Source of the DNA: Microcystis aeruginosa FD4 | Lineage (GTDB): Bacteria > Cyanobacteriota > Cyanobacteriia > Cyanobacteriales > Microcystaceae | Length of the DNA stretch: 64,000 nucleotides | Direction of reading: 5' to 3' | Assembly: GCF_009792235.1 (NCBI RefSeq) | Contig: NZ_CP046973.1 | Coordinates: 4,588,001 to 4,652,000 of the forward strand | Part shown: positions 51,471 through 59,231 of the stretch, one piece after another | Numbering within the stretch: position 1 is the stretch's first letter | Layout: each line of letters opens with the position of its first letter | The notes under the pieces: generated by a model | Database searches by the model: none | The model's input: only the letters and a program-made list of their open reading frames with translations | What the model was told of the DNA's origin: nothing | Made by a program: the position numbers and the translations under genes

Positions 51471-51977
51471 ATGTCTAACGAAACCGTTACTTATAGTCTT
51501 GAATCTGTCCTCAAGGAAATTAAAGACAGCATCAAGGAAGTTAACCAAAAAATCGACACCCTACAAAGAGATGTCACCCAAAAAATCGATACCTTGCAAC
51601 AGGATGTTAACCAGAAATTTGACAGCCTACAGAAGGAAGTTAACCAAAAAATCGATACCTTGCAACAAGATGTTAACCAGAAATTTGATAGCCTACAGAG
51701 GGATTTTAACCAGAAATTTGATAGCCTACAGAAGGATTTTAACCAGAAATTTGATAGCCTACAGAAGGATTTTAACCAGAAATTTGATAAAATCGACGAA
51801 CGGTTAACTAAGCTAGAGGTAGGACAAGCAAAACTAACTGAGAAAGTCGATGGGATGGATAGAAGACTAGAAAAGCTGGAAGGAACCCAAAAAAATCAAG
51901 TTTGGACGTTAATTATCCTTTTAGGAGGAGCCATCGGCACGGCAGCGTGGCGCTCTTTCTTTTCTGGTAATCCTTAG
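51471..51977 (+). CDS. Coiled-coil repeat protein with C-terminal TM anchor, copy 2
   Basis: A 168-residue paralogue of the preceding gene, with the same start and the same TM end. Here the repeat region has about eight 11-residue units of two types, VNQKIDTLQQD and FNQKFDSLQKD, arranged as alternating blocks. The shared upstream leader and near-identical DNA show recent duplication followed by unequal repeat change. Nothing suggests an enzymatic activity. Confidence 0.7.
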   Translation: MSNETVTYSLESVLKEIKDSIKEVNQKIDTLQRDVTQKIDTLQQDVNQKFDSLQKEVNQKIDTLQQDVNQKFDSLQRDFNQKFDSLQKDFNQKFDSLQKDFNQKFDKIDERLTKLEVGQAKLTEKVDGMDRRLEKLEGTQKNQVWTLIILLGGAIGTAAWRSFFSGNP

Positions 51978-52080
51978 AAATATTGCCATAATTTCTCACT
52001 TTAGGGTAGTTATGAGGGGAAATTAGCAGATGTCAAACTCAGGTTAAAAATAAGAGATTCCTAACCCATTCTACCCATAA

Positions 52081-54687
52081 TTATGCTTTCCTCAACCATC
52101 TTTTTAACAATCGCCACAATGCCACTATTATCCCCCCAATTAAAACGAAAGGAAACTTAATCACCCCCAGAAAGAAAGCAACGATTAAGGGATATTTTCG
52201 GGTTTCTAATTGCCGAATTGCCTGATCGCAATCTTGAACATCCGCTGCTAACCCCAATGCTTGATATAATTCCCGCGACTGAAGATATGCTTCTTTCGCT
52301 TCCGCTATACGATCGAGTTTATAGTAGGTAAGTCCCAGATTAAACCAAGAAGACGCTTCACCCCCCCGATCACCGATTTCCCGTTTGATTGCTAAGGACT
52401 GTTGATAAAACTCGATCGCTTTTTGGTATTCTCCTAGGGAATAGTAAACATTGCCTAAACCCATGTAGGAATTCCCTTCACCCCCCCGATCACCGATTTC
52501 CCGTGTGATTGCTAAGGACTGTTGATAAAACTCGATCGCTTTTTGGTATTCTCCTAGGGATTTGTAAACATTGCCTAAATTATTGTAGGAACTCCCTTCA
52601 CCCCCCCGATCACCGATTTCCCGTGTGATTGCTAAGGACTGTTGATAAAACTCGATCGCTTTTTGGTATTCTCCTAGGGAATTGTAAACAGCGCCTAAAT
52701 TATTGTAGGAACTCCCTTCACCCCCCCGATCACCGATTTCCCGTTTGATTGCTAAGGACTGTTGATGAAACTCGATCGCTTTTTGGTATTCTCCTAGGGA
52801 ATTGTAAACATTGCCTAAATTATTGTAGGATTTCCCTTCACCCCCCCGATCACCGATTTCCCGTGTGATTGCTAAGGACTGTTGATGAAACTCGATCGCT
52901 TTTTGGTATTCTCCTAGGGAATCGTAAACATTGCCTAAACCCATGTAGGATTTCCCTTCACCCCCCCGATCACCGATTTCCCGTTTGATTGCTAAGGACT
53001 GTTGATGAAACTCGATCGCTTTTTGGTATTCTCCTAGGGAATAGTAAACATTGCCTAAACCCATGTAGGAATTCGCTTCACACCCCCGATCACCGATTTC
53101 CCGTGTGATTGCTAAGGACTGTTGATGAAACTCGATCGCTTTTTGGTATTCTCCTAGGGAATCGTAAACATTGCCTAAATTACCGTAGGATTTCCCTTCA
53201 CCCCCCCGATCACCGATTTCCCGTTTGATTGCTAAGGACTGTTGATGAAACTCGATCGCTTTTTGGTATTCTCCTAGGGAATAGTAAACATTGCCTAAAC
53301 TGGTCAGGGATGCGGTATATTTCCAGTGGGTTTGATCTTCCTGTTGTTGGTAAACAGTGACTAATTGCAGGTAATAATCGGCTAAGATCTGATAATAGCC
53401 TCCCCGGGTAAGAAAATCATGGATAGGACGGAGAATATCAAAAGCATTGTCGTAGTCGGTTAACTGATAGCGATGATAGAAAATTTCTAGGTAAGGTTGC
53501 ACATCGTTGAGGGTTTCCCACGAGTCGGGTTTAGCAATAGAAAGATAATAGGCGATCGCTTTTTGGTGTAATTCCCTTTGATCGCCGGCTTTGTATTGTG
53601 CATATTCCCAAACTAAAGGCTGAAAACTAAAAATTCGCTGGCGATTTTCCTCTTTTTCTTCTAATAATGATCGTCGCTGCAATTCTCGTAAATCTGCCGT
53701 GATCTCGGACAGTGCGATCTCCGGGTAATTATCCATCACTGCTTTGGCTGCCGGAGAATCAAATTCTCGACGATAAATGCTGGTTTTAGTGAATAATTCC
53801 TGCTGTCTTTGGCTAAGTCGCTGAAAACTAGCATCTAAAACCAAAGCAATTCCCACTGTCTCTTGACGATGGCTACCCATCACCTGCGGATCGCTCAAAA
53901 GTTGTGATAAATTTCCTAATCCCAAATCCGCTAACCTTTCTAAACTGGGGTTTTGCGGAAATTCTGCTAAGAGCAAATCCGCCACCAATCGCAATAGTAA
54001 TGGATGCCCATCCACCCGTCGAGAAAAGTTCTCTATATCCCCTGTTATTTGCGATTCCGCTAACAATTGCGCCCCTTCAGGTGGTTTCAAACCTTTTAGC
54101 TCGATCCAATGGTTAAAACCCCTAGTTTTTGGCTTTTCTCTGGTGGTGACTATAATTTTGCTGGTGTCACCTTTTTCTATCCAAGCGGTGAAAAACTGCT
54201 GATAAAATTCATTATTCCAAGAACCATCTTCCCCTAATAAACTCTCTAGATTATCGATAATAATTAGGTGGCGATGCCGTTGCAATTGCCTGATTAAAGC
54301 TTCCTGTAATTGTGTTTCTTTTTCGGGGACGGGATAACCAAATTCCCTCAGGACTTGGCGAGCTAAACCACTAAATCCGCCCGGATTTCCCGCTTCCCAC
54401 CAAAAGCGTTTTGGGAATAAATCTTCATCGTCCTCTAGGGAAGGAGCGAGGGTAATTTTCTCCTCAAAAATTTTACTAGCTAGGGTAGATTTTCCAATTC
54501 CCCCAACTCCTTTGATGCCAATTATCGCAACATTTTTATTATTAAACCACTGCTTAATTTGGGTGATTTCCTCCTCTCTTCCCTGCCAATGGACGAGCCT
54601 TTTTCGAGCATCTCCTCCCTTGAAAATACCCCTTTGACTACTGCGATTATTTTCTATTGCGTCTGCTTTTGGGTGCAGATCCGCCAG
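52081..54687 (-). CDS. STAND P-loop ATPase with tandem TPRs and TM tail, lacking a normal start codon
   Basis: The frame opens after a TGA at 54688-54690 and runs 868 codons without ATG, GTG or TTG until a TTG at 54285, which is inside the ATPase. The early part reads HWQGREEEITQIKQWF and Walker A GIKGVGGIGKST; then LIIIDNLESLLG (Walker B) and KIIVTTREK. A winged-helix region and nine TPRs follow, eight of them near-identical 40-residue units (SLGEYQKAIEF...QQSLAI) coded by 120-bp repeats at about 52341-53300. A C-terminal TM helix (VAFFLGVIKFPFVLIGGIIV) ends the protein. Expression must come through reinitiation, readthrough or a non-standard start; otherwise it is a pseudogene. Confidence 0.75.
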   Translation of the reverse strand: MADLHPKADAIENNRSSQRGIFKGGDARKRLVHWQGREEEITQIKQWFNNKNVAIIGIKGVGGIGKSTLASKIFEEKITLAPSLEDDEDLFPKRFWWEAGNPGGFSGLARQVLREFGYPVPEKETQLQEALIRQLQRHRHLIIIDNLESLLGEDGSWNNEFYQQFFTAWIEKGDTSKIIVTTREKPKTRGFNHWIELKGLKPPEGAQLLAESQITGDIENFSRRVDGHPLLLRLVADLLLAEFPQNPSLERLADLGLGNLSQLLSDPQVMGSHRQETVGIALVLDASFQRLSQRQQELFTKTSIYRREFDSPAAKAVMDNYPEIALSEITADLRELQRRSLLEEKEENRQRIFSFQPLVWEYAQYKAGDQRELHQKAIAYYLSIAKPDSWETLNDVQPYLEIFYHRYQLTDYDNAFDILRPIHDFLTRGGYYQILADYYLQLVTVYQQQEDQTHWKYTASLTSLGNVYYSLGEYQKAIEFHQQSLAIKREIGDRGGEGKSYGNLGNVYDSLGEYQKAIEFHQQSLAITREIGDRGCEANSYMGLGNVYYSLGEYQKAIEFHQQSLAIKREIGDRGGEGKSYMGLGNVYDSLGEYQKAIEFHQQSLAITREIGDRGGEGKSYNNLGNVYNSLGEYQKAIEFHQQSLAIKREIGDRGGEGSSYNNLGAVYNSLGEYQKAIEFYQQSLAITREIGDRGGEGSSYNNLGNVYKSLGEYQKAIEFYQQSLAITREIGDRGGEGNSYMGLGNVYYSLGEYQKAIEFYQQSLAIKREIGDRGGEASSWFNLGLTYYKLDRIAEAKEAYLQSRELYQALGLAADVQDCDQAIRQLETRKYPLIVAFFLGVIKFPFVLIGGIIVALWRLLKRWLRKA
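52341..53300 (-). repeat. Eight tandem 120-bp repeats coding TPR units
   Basis: Each unit contains AAACTCGATCGCTTTTTGGTATTCTCCTAGGGA and CACCCCCCCGATCACCGATTTCCCGTxTGATT-type blocks (plus strand). Differences are few and concentrate at the YxxLGNVY surface positions. Confidence 0.92.
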
Positions 54688-55098
54688 TCATTCAGTAGGG
54701 ATTCCTAGATTTAAATCACCCTTAACTTCTTGAATGTTCAATTGTTGTTTAATATCTTTGTTAATTTGCGTACCAATTTGAGTTTTCGTTTCTGTTTGAT
54801 TCTGATTAATTGTAATAATTTGTTGTGCTAGGGTTTGGATTTCTTGGGCAAAATTGGGGTCTTTGAGCATTTCTACCTGTAAAAAAGGAACCACTTGTTG
54901 TTCAATCATTGCCTCGGATTTGGTTTGTTCGGCTGCCGCTAAAACCTCGGCTGCGGTGGGTTCCTTTTGTAACTTTTGCTTAATTTTTTGCCACAATTCT
55001 ACACCTTTATCCATTGCTCCTTCCGTTAATTTACCGATAACAGCTTCAAAGGCGATTTTAGCGATTTCGGCGGCGGCTAATTCTGCTAACATAATCAT
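54688..55098 (-). CDS. Small helical partner protein upstream of the STAND ATPase
   Basis: A 136-residue protein. The N-terminal part, MLAELAAAEIAKIAFEAVIG, continues with TEGAMDKGVELWQKIKQKL and further helices, and it ends with a linker rich in Gln/Thr and the short end motif IQEVKGDLNLGIPTE. It is comparable in layout with the partner protein at 36008-36438: a helical domain plus a C-terminal GDxNx motif. The stop TGA is in the same frame as the ATPase, so an ancestral single protein or stop readthrough is possible. ATGs at 55098 and 55092 are both usable. Confidence 0.6.
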   Translation of the reverse strand: MIMLAELAAAEIAKIAFEAVIGKLTEGAMDKGVELWQKIKQKLQKEPTAAEVLAAAEQTKSEAMIEQQVVPFLQVEMLKDPNFAQEIQTLAQQIITINQNQTETKTQIGTQINKDIKQQLNIQEVKGDLNLGIPTE

Positions 55099-55168
55099 CA
55101 ATTGCGAGAATTTTTCGCCATTCTAGCACAACTATTTTTTTTAGGGTAAAATTGGTTCTCCTCCCATA

Positions 55169-55302
55169 GGGCTCTTCTCGACTTTGTGTGATAATTTTTG
55201 CTTATGGAATCGTGAAATGCTTATCGGGCAAGACTTTTAGGGCTATTTTGCGGATATTCTATCAGTATAGACCTCGTTTCCACACATAAACCAGAAGAGC
55301 CC
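55169..55302. mobile_element. MITE-like element with GGGCTCTTCT ends
   Basis: The ends match over GGGCTCTTCT plus partly the next 15 bases (TTTGTGTG / TTATGTGTGG), like ISL3-type inverted repeats. Internal 134 bp without ORF. Confidence 0.5.
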
Positions 55303-55451
55303 CCATAGTTGTCTCGTTATAAGTTTATAGGTGAGTGGGTGGAATTAAATATAAGATGAAGGTAGGTTGGGTTGAAGCATGAAACCCAACCTTGTATATT
55401 GAGAGAAGTGGTAGACCGTCCTACAAATAATTGTGCCTACCTACTTAACCT

Positions 55452-55552
55452 GTACTGCATTTAAACTGCATCTTGGAAATTTTAGTACAAATGCTCAAAC
55501 TTCCTCTCCCTGCTTCCATGCAGTCTTAAGCAGTAATTTAGATAGTCAACAG
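55452..55552. repeat. Dispersed repeat, copy 2 (first copy 13526-13640)
   Basis: GTACTGCATTTAAACTGCAT at the start and GTAATTTAGATAGTCAACAG at the end are shared with copy 1. Confidence 0.7.
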
Positions 55553-55680
55553 GTTTAATTGTTAGTATTCTATAATACCAATTCTTAGAAAACTATAAAG
55601 AAAATCTCAAGATTTAGGGAATCCCTTACCAAGAAACGCTATAAGAAAATAAAATGCGTAATTTTTTCTACAAAATTGTT

Positions 55681-58347
55681 ATGACAGTTACCAATAGACA
55701 AGAGCTAGAAGAACTGATTCAACAGGTGAAAAAAGCTCAACAACAATTTGCCAACTATAGCCAAGAACAAGTGGATTTCATCTTCAAAAAAGCGGCGTTA
55801 GCAGCCAATAGCGCTCGCATTCCCCTAGCTAAAATGGCCGTACAAGAGACAGAGATGGGAGTAATAGAGGATAAAGTGATTAAAAACCATTTTGCCTCAG
55901 AAATCATTTATAACAAGTACAAACAGGAAAAAACCTGCGGCATTATCGAAGAAGATAAATCCTTTGGTTTGCAAAAAATCGCCGAACCCGTGGGCATTTT
56001 AGCGGGGATCGTACCCACCACAAATCCCACCTCCACAGCCATTTTTAAAGCCCTAATTGCCCTGAAAACCCGCAACGGCATCATTTTTTCCCCCCATCCA
56101 CGAGCCAAAGACTGCACCATCGCGGCGGCCAAAATTGTCTTGGAAGCGGCCGTGAAAGCGGGAGCGCCGGCCGGTATTATTGGTTGGATCGATCAGCCAT
56201 CGGTGGAACTTTCCCAAGCATTAATGCAACATCCCTGCATTAATTTAATCCTCGCTACCGGCGGCCCCAGTATGGTAAAAGCGGCCTATTCTTCGGGAAG
56301 ACCTTCCTTAGGAGTCGGCGCTGGCAATACCCCCGCTTTAATTGACGAAACCGCTCACATAAAAATGGCCGTTTCCTCGATTATTCTCAGTAAAACCTTC
56401 GATAACGGCATGATTTGCGCCTCCGAACAATCGGTGATCGTTGTCGATAGCATCTATGAGGAAGTTCGACAGGAATTTATTGATCGCGGGGCCTATCTTC
56501 TTTCCCCCGAAGAAAGGGAAAAAGTCGTCGGGATTCTCCTAAAAGATGGTCATATTAACCCCGATATCGTCGGGCAACCGGTGGAAAAATTAGCCGCCAT
56601 GGCCGGAATTTCCGTTCCCGAAGATACCCGATTACTAATCGCAGAAGTAGAAAATATCGGTTTAGAAGAACCATTTTCCTACGAAAAACTCTCGCCAATT
56701 TTAGCTATGTACCGAGCTAAAGACTTTGAAGATGGGATAAAAAAAGCCGAAAAACTGGTCTTATTTGCCGGTCGAGGTCATACGGCCGTGCTTTATACCG
56801 CACCCTCCAATCGGGAAAATATTAAGCGCTTTGAAGACAACGTAGAAACGGCCCGGGTATTAATCAATACCCCTTCCTCCCAAGGTGCGATTGGTGATAT
56901 CTATAACTTCCGTCTCGATCCTAGTTTAACCCTCGGTTGTGGCACTTGGGGCGGTAATTCCATCAGCGAAAACGTCGAACCTACCCACCTATTAAATATT
57001 AAAACCGTAGCCGAGCGCCGGGAAAATATGCTTTGGTTCCGAGTACCACCAAAAGTATATTTTAAATACGGAGCATTACCGATCGCTATTCGGGAATTAG
57101 CCGGCAAAAAACGGGCCTTTATTGTCACCGATAAACCTCTTTTTGACCTAGGAGTTACCGCAGCTTTAGAGGAAGTTTTAGAAGAAATCGGCATCACGGT
57201 TAATATCTTTTATGATGTGGAACCCGATCCTTCCCTAGAAACCGTCGAACGGGGGTTAAATGTGATTAATACCTTCAATCCCGATGTGATTATCGCTATC
57301 GGTGGCGGTTCCCCGATGGATGCAGCCAAAATCATCTGGCTACTCTACGAGCATCCAGAGATAGAATTCGAGAGCTTGGCCATGCGTTTTATGGATATCC
57401 GCAAACGAGTCTATGAATTGCCCCCTTTAGGTGAAAAAGCTCTGATGGTTTGCATTCCCACCACTTCGGGAACAGGATCGGAAGTGACTCCCTTCGCTGT
57501 CGTGACCGATCGCCGTAATAATATTAAGTATCCTCTGGCAGATTATGCCCTAACTCCCAGCATGGCCATCGTCGATCCGGAATTAGTGCTGAATATGCCG
57601 AAAAAATTAACAGCCTACGGCGGAATTGACGCTTTAACTCACGCTCTTGAGTCCTACGTCTCGGTTTTAGCCTCAGAGTACACCAATGCTCTTGCTCAAG
57701 ATGCCATCCGACTGCTGTTTAAATACCTGCCCAGTTCCTATCATAACGGAGCTAAAGACCCGAAAGCGCGGGAAAAAGTCCATTATGCGGCGACAATGGC
57801 AGGAATGGCCTTCGCTAATGGCTTTTTAGGCATCTGTCACTCCATGGCCCACCAATTGGGGGCAATTTTCCATATTCCCCACGGTCTCGCCAATGCCTTG
57901 ATGATTTCCCACGTCATCCTCTATAATGCCACCGATGCCCCCTTTAAACAGGCCACCTTCTCTCAGTACAAATATCCTAACGTAAAATGGCGCTATGCCA
58001 GGATCGCCCATTCCCTGGGATTGGGAGGAGAAAGCGAGACCGAAAGTGTGGAAAGATTGGTATTAGCGATCGAATGTTTAAAACGGGAAATCGGTATTCC
58101 GGCCAGTATTAAAGAGGTAATTCCCGAAAGTGAAGCCGAATTTATGGCCAAATTAGACCATTTAGCTGAACAAGCTTTCGATGATCAGTGTACCGGAGCC
58201 AATCCCCGTTATCCCCTGATCGAGGACTTAAAAAACCTGTTAATCCAAGCTTATCACGGCAATTTGCCCCTAGAGGTGGCGGTAAATGGTCACGGTGATG
58301 TCAGTCTTGCCGATTTGAAGTTAGATCCGCAACCCTTGAGCTTGTAA
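55681..58347 (+). CDS. adhE: Bifunctional acetaldehyde-CoA/alcohol dehydrogenase
   Basis: An 888-residue AdhE, which reduces acetyl-CoA via acetaldehyde to ethanol, re-oxidising NADH during dark fermentation. The aldehyde half has the nucleotide loop GVGAGNTPALID and the catalytic Cys in FDNGMICASEQS. The iron-dependent alcohol half has IGGGSPMDAAKI, PTTSGTGSEVTPFAV, GIDALTHALESYVS and the metal ligands in HSMAHQLGAIFHIPHG. I start at the ATG at 55681 (MTVTNRQELEEL), which aligns with E. coli AdhE; another ATG lies nine codons upstream. A strong terminator follows. Single-gene unit. Confidence 0.96.
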   Translation: MTVTNRQELEELIQQVKKAQQQFANYSQEQVDFIFKKAALAANSARIPLAKMAVQETEMGVIEDKVIKNHFASEIIYNKYKQEKTCGIIEEDKSFGLQKIAEPVGILAGIVPTTNPTSTAIFKALIALKTRNGIIFSPHPRAKDCTIAAAKIVLEAAVKAGAPAGIIGWIDQPSVELSQALMQHPCINLILATGGPSMVKAAYSSGRPSLGVGAGNTPALIDETAHIKMAVSSIILSKTFDNGMICASEQSVIVVDSIYEEVRQEFIDRGAYLLSPEEREKVVGILLKDGHINPDIVGQPVEKLAAMAGISVPEDTRLLIAEVENIGLEEPFSYEKLSPILAMYRAKDFEDGIKKAEKLVLFAGRGHTAVLYTAPSNRENIKRFEDNVETARVLINTPSSQGAIGDIYNFRLDPSLTLGCGTWGGNSISENVEPTHLLNIKTVAERRENMLWFRVPPKVYFKYGALPIAIRELAGKKRAFIVTDKPLFDLGVTAALEEVLEEIGITVNIFYDVEPDPSLETVERGLNVINTFNPDVIIAIGGGSPMDAAKIIWLLYEHPEIEFESLAMRFMDIRKRVYELPPLGEKALMVCIPTTSGTGSEVTPFAVVTDRRNNIKYPLADYALTPSMAIVDPELVLNMPKKLTAYGGIDALTHALESYVSVLASEYTNALAQDAIRLLFKYLPSSYHNGAKDPKAREKVHYAATMAGMAFANGFLGICHSMAHQLGAIFHIPHGLANALMISHVILYNATDAPFKQATFSQYKYPNVKWRYARIAHSLGLGGESETESVERLVLAIECLKREIGIPASIKEVIPESEAEFMAKLDHLAEQAFDDQCTGANPRYPLIEDLKNLLIQAYHGNLPLEVAVNGHGDVSLADLKLDPQPLSL

Positions 58348-58362
58348 TCTGATCCGATAACG

Positions 58363-58399
58363 CGATCGATCCTGAGAATACAGGATCGATCGTTTTTTT
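58363..58399 (+). terminator. Rho-independent terminator of adhE
   Basis: A 12-bp perfect stem, CGATCGATCCTG / CAGGATCGATCG, with loop AGAATA and seven T. Its near-symmetry can also stop the convergent gloB transcript. Confidence 0.92.
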
Positions 58400-58412
58400 G
58401 ACGCGGCCACTG

Positions 58413-59186
58413 CTAAAAATTATCTTTTTTCCCCCGCAGGCGTGCAAACACTTGTACTGGTTCGCTGCTATCCATGGTCATGGCCAAAGCGGGACTATCC
58501 CAGCGCAAAAAAGGATTAGTCAGCTTTTCCGTCCCCAAAATTGCCGGAATCGTGGGAATATCTTCAGCGCGATTTTTCGCCACTTCCCGATAACGCTGCT
58601 GCAGAGCAGCATTATTAGGGTCAACTGTCAAGGCAAACTTTAAATTATTTAACGTATATTCGTGAGCGCACCAAACCCTGGTCTGGTCAGGCAGCGATCG
58701 CAATTTAGTTAAAGAAGCCACCATTTGCCCCGGGGTTCCCTCAAATAAACGACCACAACCCCCAGAAAACAGGGTATCACCACAGAATAACTCGCCGTAA
58801 TCTCCGGGGTTAACCGGGGGAAAATAATAGGCAATATGAGCGCGAGTGTGGCCGGGGACAAAGAAAACCTCGGCCCGGCGACCGGCAAATTCCACCCGGT
58901 CCCCCTCCTCTAAAAACAGCTGCTGGCCCGGAATGCGACCGCGATCCTCCTTTCCCCCATAAACACAAAGATGGGGATAACGATTAATTAAAGCCTGATT
59001 AGCCCCCACATGGTCGCCGTGGTGATGGGTATTGAAAATAGCGACTAAATCCACCTGTAAAGCCTCTAATCGCCTGAAAACGGGTTCAGGTTCGGCTGGA
59101 TCCACCACGGCTGCGATTTTTTGCGCGCGATCGTAGAGGAGGAAAATATAATTATCGGAAAGGGCGTTAAGACGTTCGATCTCCAT
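58413..59186 (-). CDS. gloB: Hydroxyacylglutathione hydrolase (glyoxalase II)
   Basis: A 257-residue metallo-beta-lactamase-fold enzyme hydrolysing S-D-lactoylglutathione in methylglyoxal detoxification. The metal motif THHHGDHVG is at residues 53-61. VPGHTRAHIAYYF, the LFCGDTLFSGGCGRLFEG loop and the CAHEYTLNNLKFA segment are in place, and the C-terminal glutathione-binding part NPFLRWD is also seen. The ATG at 59184-59186 gives normal size. Convergent with adhE. Confidence 0.95.
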   Translation of the reverse strand: MEIERLNALSDNYIFLLYDRAQKIAAVVDPAEPEPVFRRLEALQVDLVAIFNTHHHGDHVGANQALINRYPHLCVYGGKEDRGRIPGQQLFLEEGDRVEFAGRRAEVFFVPGHTRAHIAYYFPPVNPGDYGELFCGDTLFSGGCGRLFEGTPGQMVASLTKLRSLPDQTRVWCAHEYTLNNLKFALTVDPNNAALQQRYREVAKNRAEDIPTIPAILGTEKLTNPFLRWDSPALAMTMDSSEPVQVFARLRGKKDNF

Positions 59187-59231
59187 GCTAGACTCTTGGG
59201 CTAAGGTTTAACTCGATCATATAGTGCTAAC

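Larger units (their letters stand above)
55099..55680. other. Gap with MITE-like elements
   Basis: It holds an element with inverted ends GGGCTCTTCT (55169-55178) and AGAAGAGCCC (55293-55302), a GGTTGGGTT...AACCCAACC palindrome (55364-55392), and the second copy of the repeat first seen at 13526 (55452-55552). The last 100 bases before adhE are AT-rich and may carry its promoter. Confidence 0.55.

Noticed and set aside
50985..51800. 33-bp direct repeats as a possible CRISPR array
   Set aside because: The units are contiguous and code 11-residue coiled-coil repeats; there are no spacers.
52341..53300. Regular 120-bp repeats that could be read as a CRISPR-like array
   Set aside because: No unique spacers; the repeats are contiguous, in frame and code TPR units of one protein.
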